Shown piece after piece: positions 61,590 through 64,000 of a stretch of 64,000 nt of DNA. Position 1 is the stretch's first letter; each line of letters opens with the position of its first letter. Both the position numbers and the translations under genes were made by a program. Under the pieces are notes generated by a model, which was given only the letters and a program-made list of their open reading frames with translations, was not told the DNA's origin and searched no databases. Origin of the DNA: CAIQPV01 sp964480365 (GTDB taxonomy: Bacteria > Pseudomonadota > Gammaproteobacteria > Burkholderiales > Gallionellaceae); the NCBI GenBank assembly GCA_964480365.1, contig CAYZPM010000016.1:13823-77822 (forward strand), written 5' to 3'.

Positions 61590-61688
61590 GGCGGACTCGG
61601 AATTAAATGATAAATGGGGTTTGATTATAACGAATTGCGGAGCCATCCTTGTAAAACTACAATTCGCCGAGACTGGCGGGCTACGGAA

Positions 61689-61907
61689 CTACTTTTTCAA
61701 ACGGAGATATAAATCTTCCACTTTTTCCCTTGCCCAAGGAGTTTTTCTAAGGAATTTCAAGCTGGACTTGATGCTGGGGTCGCTGGTAAAACAGCGTATT
61801 TCGATAAGCTTGCCCAATACGCCCCAGCCATACTGCTCGACCAGTCGGTCGAGAATAGATTCCAGTGTGATGCCATGCAAAGGATTGTTGGGTTGTTGAC
61901 CGGTCAT
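61689..61907 (-). CDS. VF530 (DUF2132) family DNA-binding-like protein
   Basis: 72 residues, the complete VF530 family pattern: NPLHGITLESILDRLVEQYGWGVLGKLIEIRCFTSDPSIKSSLKFLRKTPWAREKVEDLYL. These small helical proteins resemble a DNA-binding fold; their role is unknown. Confidence 0.9.
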   Translation of the reverse strand: MTGQQPNNPLHGITLESILDRLVEQYGWGVLGKLIEIRCFTSDPSIKSSLKFLRKTPWAREKVEDLYLRLKK

Positions 61908-61925
61908 GTTTCTGGACTTTTTCGG

Positions 61926-62303
61926 CTACAGGTGGCAATGGACGCTTTTGACCTTGGCGTCCACAAAGTATTTTTTTATAATCCCGGTACTCATCTCAAC
62001 GTCTCCTGTGACTTTCCCCGTTTCATTCTTGAACACTCCTATGGGCGACGCCTGCATGTTTTTTGTTTTGGTCTCCCCGTTATATATGGGAAGCTGGGCC
62101 GTCACCTCGGTATCAAAGTCACAGAATACCCTGCCAATTTTGTGCGCGACATCATAGTTAGTGATGGTAAATGGAACCCTGATGTAGCAATACACTACGC
62201 AGTAGTTATCCGGCGTTCCCAACTCGATTACAGGTGCGGCGTTGGCCGCGCCCTCTCCCACCAGAACCAATATCCACAACAATATTTTCAGGCTGGTTGG
62301 CAT
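61926..62303 (-). CDS. Exported protein of unknown function
   Basis: 125 residues with a signal peptide (MPTSLKILLWILVLVGEGAANA). The mature part is beta-rich, with cysteines in CVVYCYI, VFCDFD and VHCHL that could form disulphides. No family is recognised. It lies 41 bases past the gyrB stop and 18 bases ahead of the VF530 gene on the same strand. Confidence 0.65.
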   Translation of the reverse strand: MPTSLKILLWILVLVGEGAANAAPVIELGTPDNYCVVYCYIRVPFTITNYDVAHKIGRVFCDFDTEVTAQLPIYNGETKTKNMQASPIGVFKNETGKVTGDVEMSTGIIKKYFVDAKVKSVHCHL

Positions 62304-62344
62304 TTCCCCCTCCGTTTAGTAGTTCTAGGGTTCCATAAACAGCA

Positions 62345-64000
62345 TTAAACGTCCAGATTCTTCACTCTTAGCGCATTCTGTTCGATAAACGCGCGACGCG
62401 GTTCAACAATGTCCCCCATCAGGGTGGTGAATATTTCGTCGGTAGTCAGCAGGTCTTCGATGCCCACTTTTAACAATACACGGTTCGTTACGTCCATAGT
62501 GGTTTCCCACAGCTGCTCAGGATTCATTTCGCCCAATCCTTTGTAGCGCTGGATACTTACGCCATGTTTGGCTTCTTCCAGCAGCCATTCGATGGCTTGT
62601 TTGAAGCTGGTAACGGCAAGTTTCTGTTCACCCCGAACGATACGTGCGCCCGATGTAATGAGGCCACCCAAGACTTCTGCTGTCTGGCGGATTTGCGCGT
62701 AGTCGTTACCTTTCAGGAAGTCACGATCCATGTAGCTGACCGAGTAATTGCCGTGCTGCAACTTGTCCAAACGCAGACGATGTTCGCCATTTTCATCGGT
62801 TTCCACCGCGACTTTGATGCTGCCGCCACAAGCTGCTTCGAGTTGTTGTGCACTGTGTTGTGCTTGTTCTGCATCATCCAGCGACAGCGTAGGCAATATC
62901 AGCAAGGCATGGCTGGCTTCCGGCGCGGTATAGCGCGATAAGCGATCAATCACGGCTTCGGCAAGGAAATATTTCTTGGCAATTTCTTCCAGTGCATCAG
63001 CCTGTATCGGGCTGGCATTGGCAGATGGATACAGTGCGGCATTGTTGAGCGCAGACTTGAGCATGTAAATTTTCATCTCTTGGTCATCTTTGAGATAACG
63101 CTCGTCCTTGCCTTGTTTTATCTTGTACAACGGGGGTTGCGCGATGTAGATATGGCCGCGCTCGACCAACTCGGGCATTTGCCGATAGAAGAACGTGAGC
63201 AACAGGGTGCGGATGTGCGCGCCGTCCACATCCGCGTCGGTCATGATGATGATACGGTGATAACGCAGTTTATCCGCATTGTATTCATCCTTGCCGATGC
63301 CGGTGCCCAACACGGTAATCAGGGTGGCGATTTCTTGTGAGGAAATGAGCTTTTCAAAACGCGCGCGTTCGACATTCAAAATCTTACCTTTGAGCGGCAA
63401 AATCGCTTGAAACTTGCGGTCGCGTCCTTGCTTGGCCGAGCCACCCGCAGAATCACCCTCCACGAGATACAATTCGGAGAGGGCAGGGTCTTTTTCCTGG
63501 CAATCCGCCAGTTTGCCGGGCAAGCCCATGCCGTCCAACACGCCTTTACGGCGCGTCAGATCACGGGCTTTGCGCGCCGCTTCACGGGCGCGGGCCGCTT
63601 CGATGATTTTGTTGACGATGATTTTCGCATCCAGTGGTTTTTCCAGCAAGAATGAACTCATTTGCTGGCCGATCAGATCTTCGATCACCGGACGAACCTC
63701 GGAAGAAACCAGCTTGTCTTTGGTTTGTGAGGAGAACTTGGGATCAGGCAATTTTACCGACAGCACCGCTGTCAGGCCTTCGCGCATGTCGTCGCCTGTG
63801 GTATCCACCTTGGCTTTTTTTGCCAGTTGCTCGGTTTCAATATATTGGTTCAGTGTGCGTGTCATCGCGGCACGCAAGGCGGTTAAATGCGTGCCCCCAT
63901 CGCGCTGTGGAATGTTATTGGTGAAACATTGCACCGTTTCCTGATAGGTGTCGTTCCACTGCATGGCGATCTCGGCAGTGATACCGTCCTTTTCGCCTAT
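62345..64000 (-). CDS. gyrB: DNA gyrase subunit B, C-terminal part
   Basis: 551 codons are inside the window; the frame is open to base 64000, so the N-terminal ATPase domain is partly outside. The visible part starts IGEKDGITAEIAMQWND and contains the TOPRIM domain (LYLVEGDSAGGSAKQGRDRKFQAILPLKGKILNVE ... MTDADVDGAHIRTLLLTFFYR) and the C-terminal GLGEMNPEQLWETTMD. An insertion between TOPRIM and the tail is typical of proteobacterial GyrB. Confidence 0.97.
   Translation of the reverse strand: MGEKDGITAEIAMQWNDTYQETVQCFTNNIPQRDGGTHLTALRAAMTRTLNQYIETEQLAKKAKVDTTGDDMREGLTAVLSVKLPDPKFSSQTKDKLVSSEVRPVIEDLIGQQMSSFLLEKPLDAKIIVNKIIEAARAREAARKARDLTRRKGVLDGMGLPGKLADCQEKDPALSELYLVEGDSAGGSAKQGRDRKFQAILPLKGKILNVERARFEKLISSQEIATLITVLGTGIGKDEYNADKLRYHRIIIMTDADVDGAHIRTLLLTFFYRQMPELVERGHIYIAQPPLYKIKQGKDERYLKDDQEMKIYMLKSALNNAALYPSANASPIQADALEEIAKKYFLAEAVIDRLSRYTAPEASHALLILPTLSLDDAEQAQHSAQQLEAACGGSIKVAVETDENGEHRLRLDKLQHGNYSVSYMDRDFLKGNDYAQIRQTAEVLGGLITSGARIVRGEQKLAVTSFKQAIEWLLEEAKHGVSIQRYKGLGEMNPEQLWETTMDVTNRVLLKVGIEDLLTTDEIFTTLMGDIVEPRRAFIEQNALRVKNLDV

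Overview
The window reads as the chromosome of a chemolithoautotroph-like betaproteobacterium, most likely order Nitrosomonadales and close to the Gallionellaceae. That placement is an inference from gene content: the bamA-rseP-dxr-cdsA-uppS-frr-pyrH-tsf-rpsB run, the proteobacterial gshA type with manX-like IIA/ptsH/ptsI, metX-metW, the RuBisCO activase pair cbbQ-cbbO beside fbp, and a beta-type carbonic anhydrase. Coding density is high and most genes are recognisable housekeeping genes. The accessory material is concentrated at about 7.5-24 kb, with a small island at 42.1-43.2 kb.

Layout. 1-7.5 kb (minus): outer-membrane, isoprenoid, phospholipid and translation operon from rpsB to the start of bamA. 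7.7-9.6 kb: a secreted adhesin-E-like protein and an HDOD protein. 9.7-13.9 kb: a 1380-residue protein joining long alanine/glutamate/lysine coiled coils, a class III nucleotide cyclase domain, one membrane helix and an AsmA-like periplasmic part. 14.3-22 kb: tRNA-Asn, G-rich repeats, a phospholipase-D-like protein, a lipoprotein, a FecR/OmpA pair, small proteins, a cyclic-di-GMP-I riboswitch in front of a 62-residue membrane protein, and a PilU-type ATPase. 22-28.5 kb: small metabolic and unknown genes, then the envelope cluster hldE(C-terminal half)-dolP-diaA-yraN-lpoA with rsmI divergent. 28.5-32.3 kb: pyrC, gamma carbonic anhydrase, DUF2288, comM and ubiK. 32.4-35.8 kb: two NtrC-like sites and a sigma-54 promoter in front of porin-glnK-amtB. 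35.9-40.7 kb: rhlE, purU, murI and ybiT. 40.8-46.8 kb: gshA, an inserted zinc-ribbon/deoxyribosyltransferase-like gene, apbE, a small membrane protein and a PTS phosphorelay without permease. 46.9-50.1 kb: SAM-II riboswitch, metX, metW and ampG. 50.2-55.3 kb: a porin, an unlinked trpB2, xthA, pyrE and a DUF4124 protein. 55.4-61.6 kb (minus): cbbQ-cbbO-fbp-purE-purC-can, a run centred on inorganic carbon. 61.7-64 kb: VF530, a secreted unknown, and the C-terminal part of gyrB leaving the window.

The most notable items are the cyclase/AsmA fusion; the cyclic-di-GMP riboswitch with its small membrane protein and a 37-bp motif shared with the pilU-like upstream region; the SAM-II riboswitch and terminator, which place the metX start at a TTG; the glnA-like NtrC/sigma-54 architecture before porin-glnK-amtB; and the AT-rich deoxyribosyltransferase-like gene that overlaps gshA.
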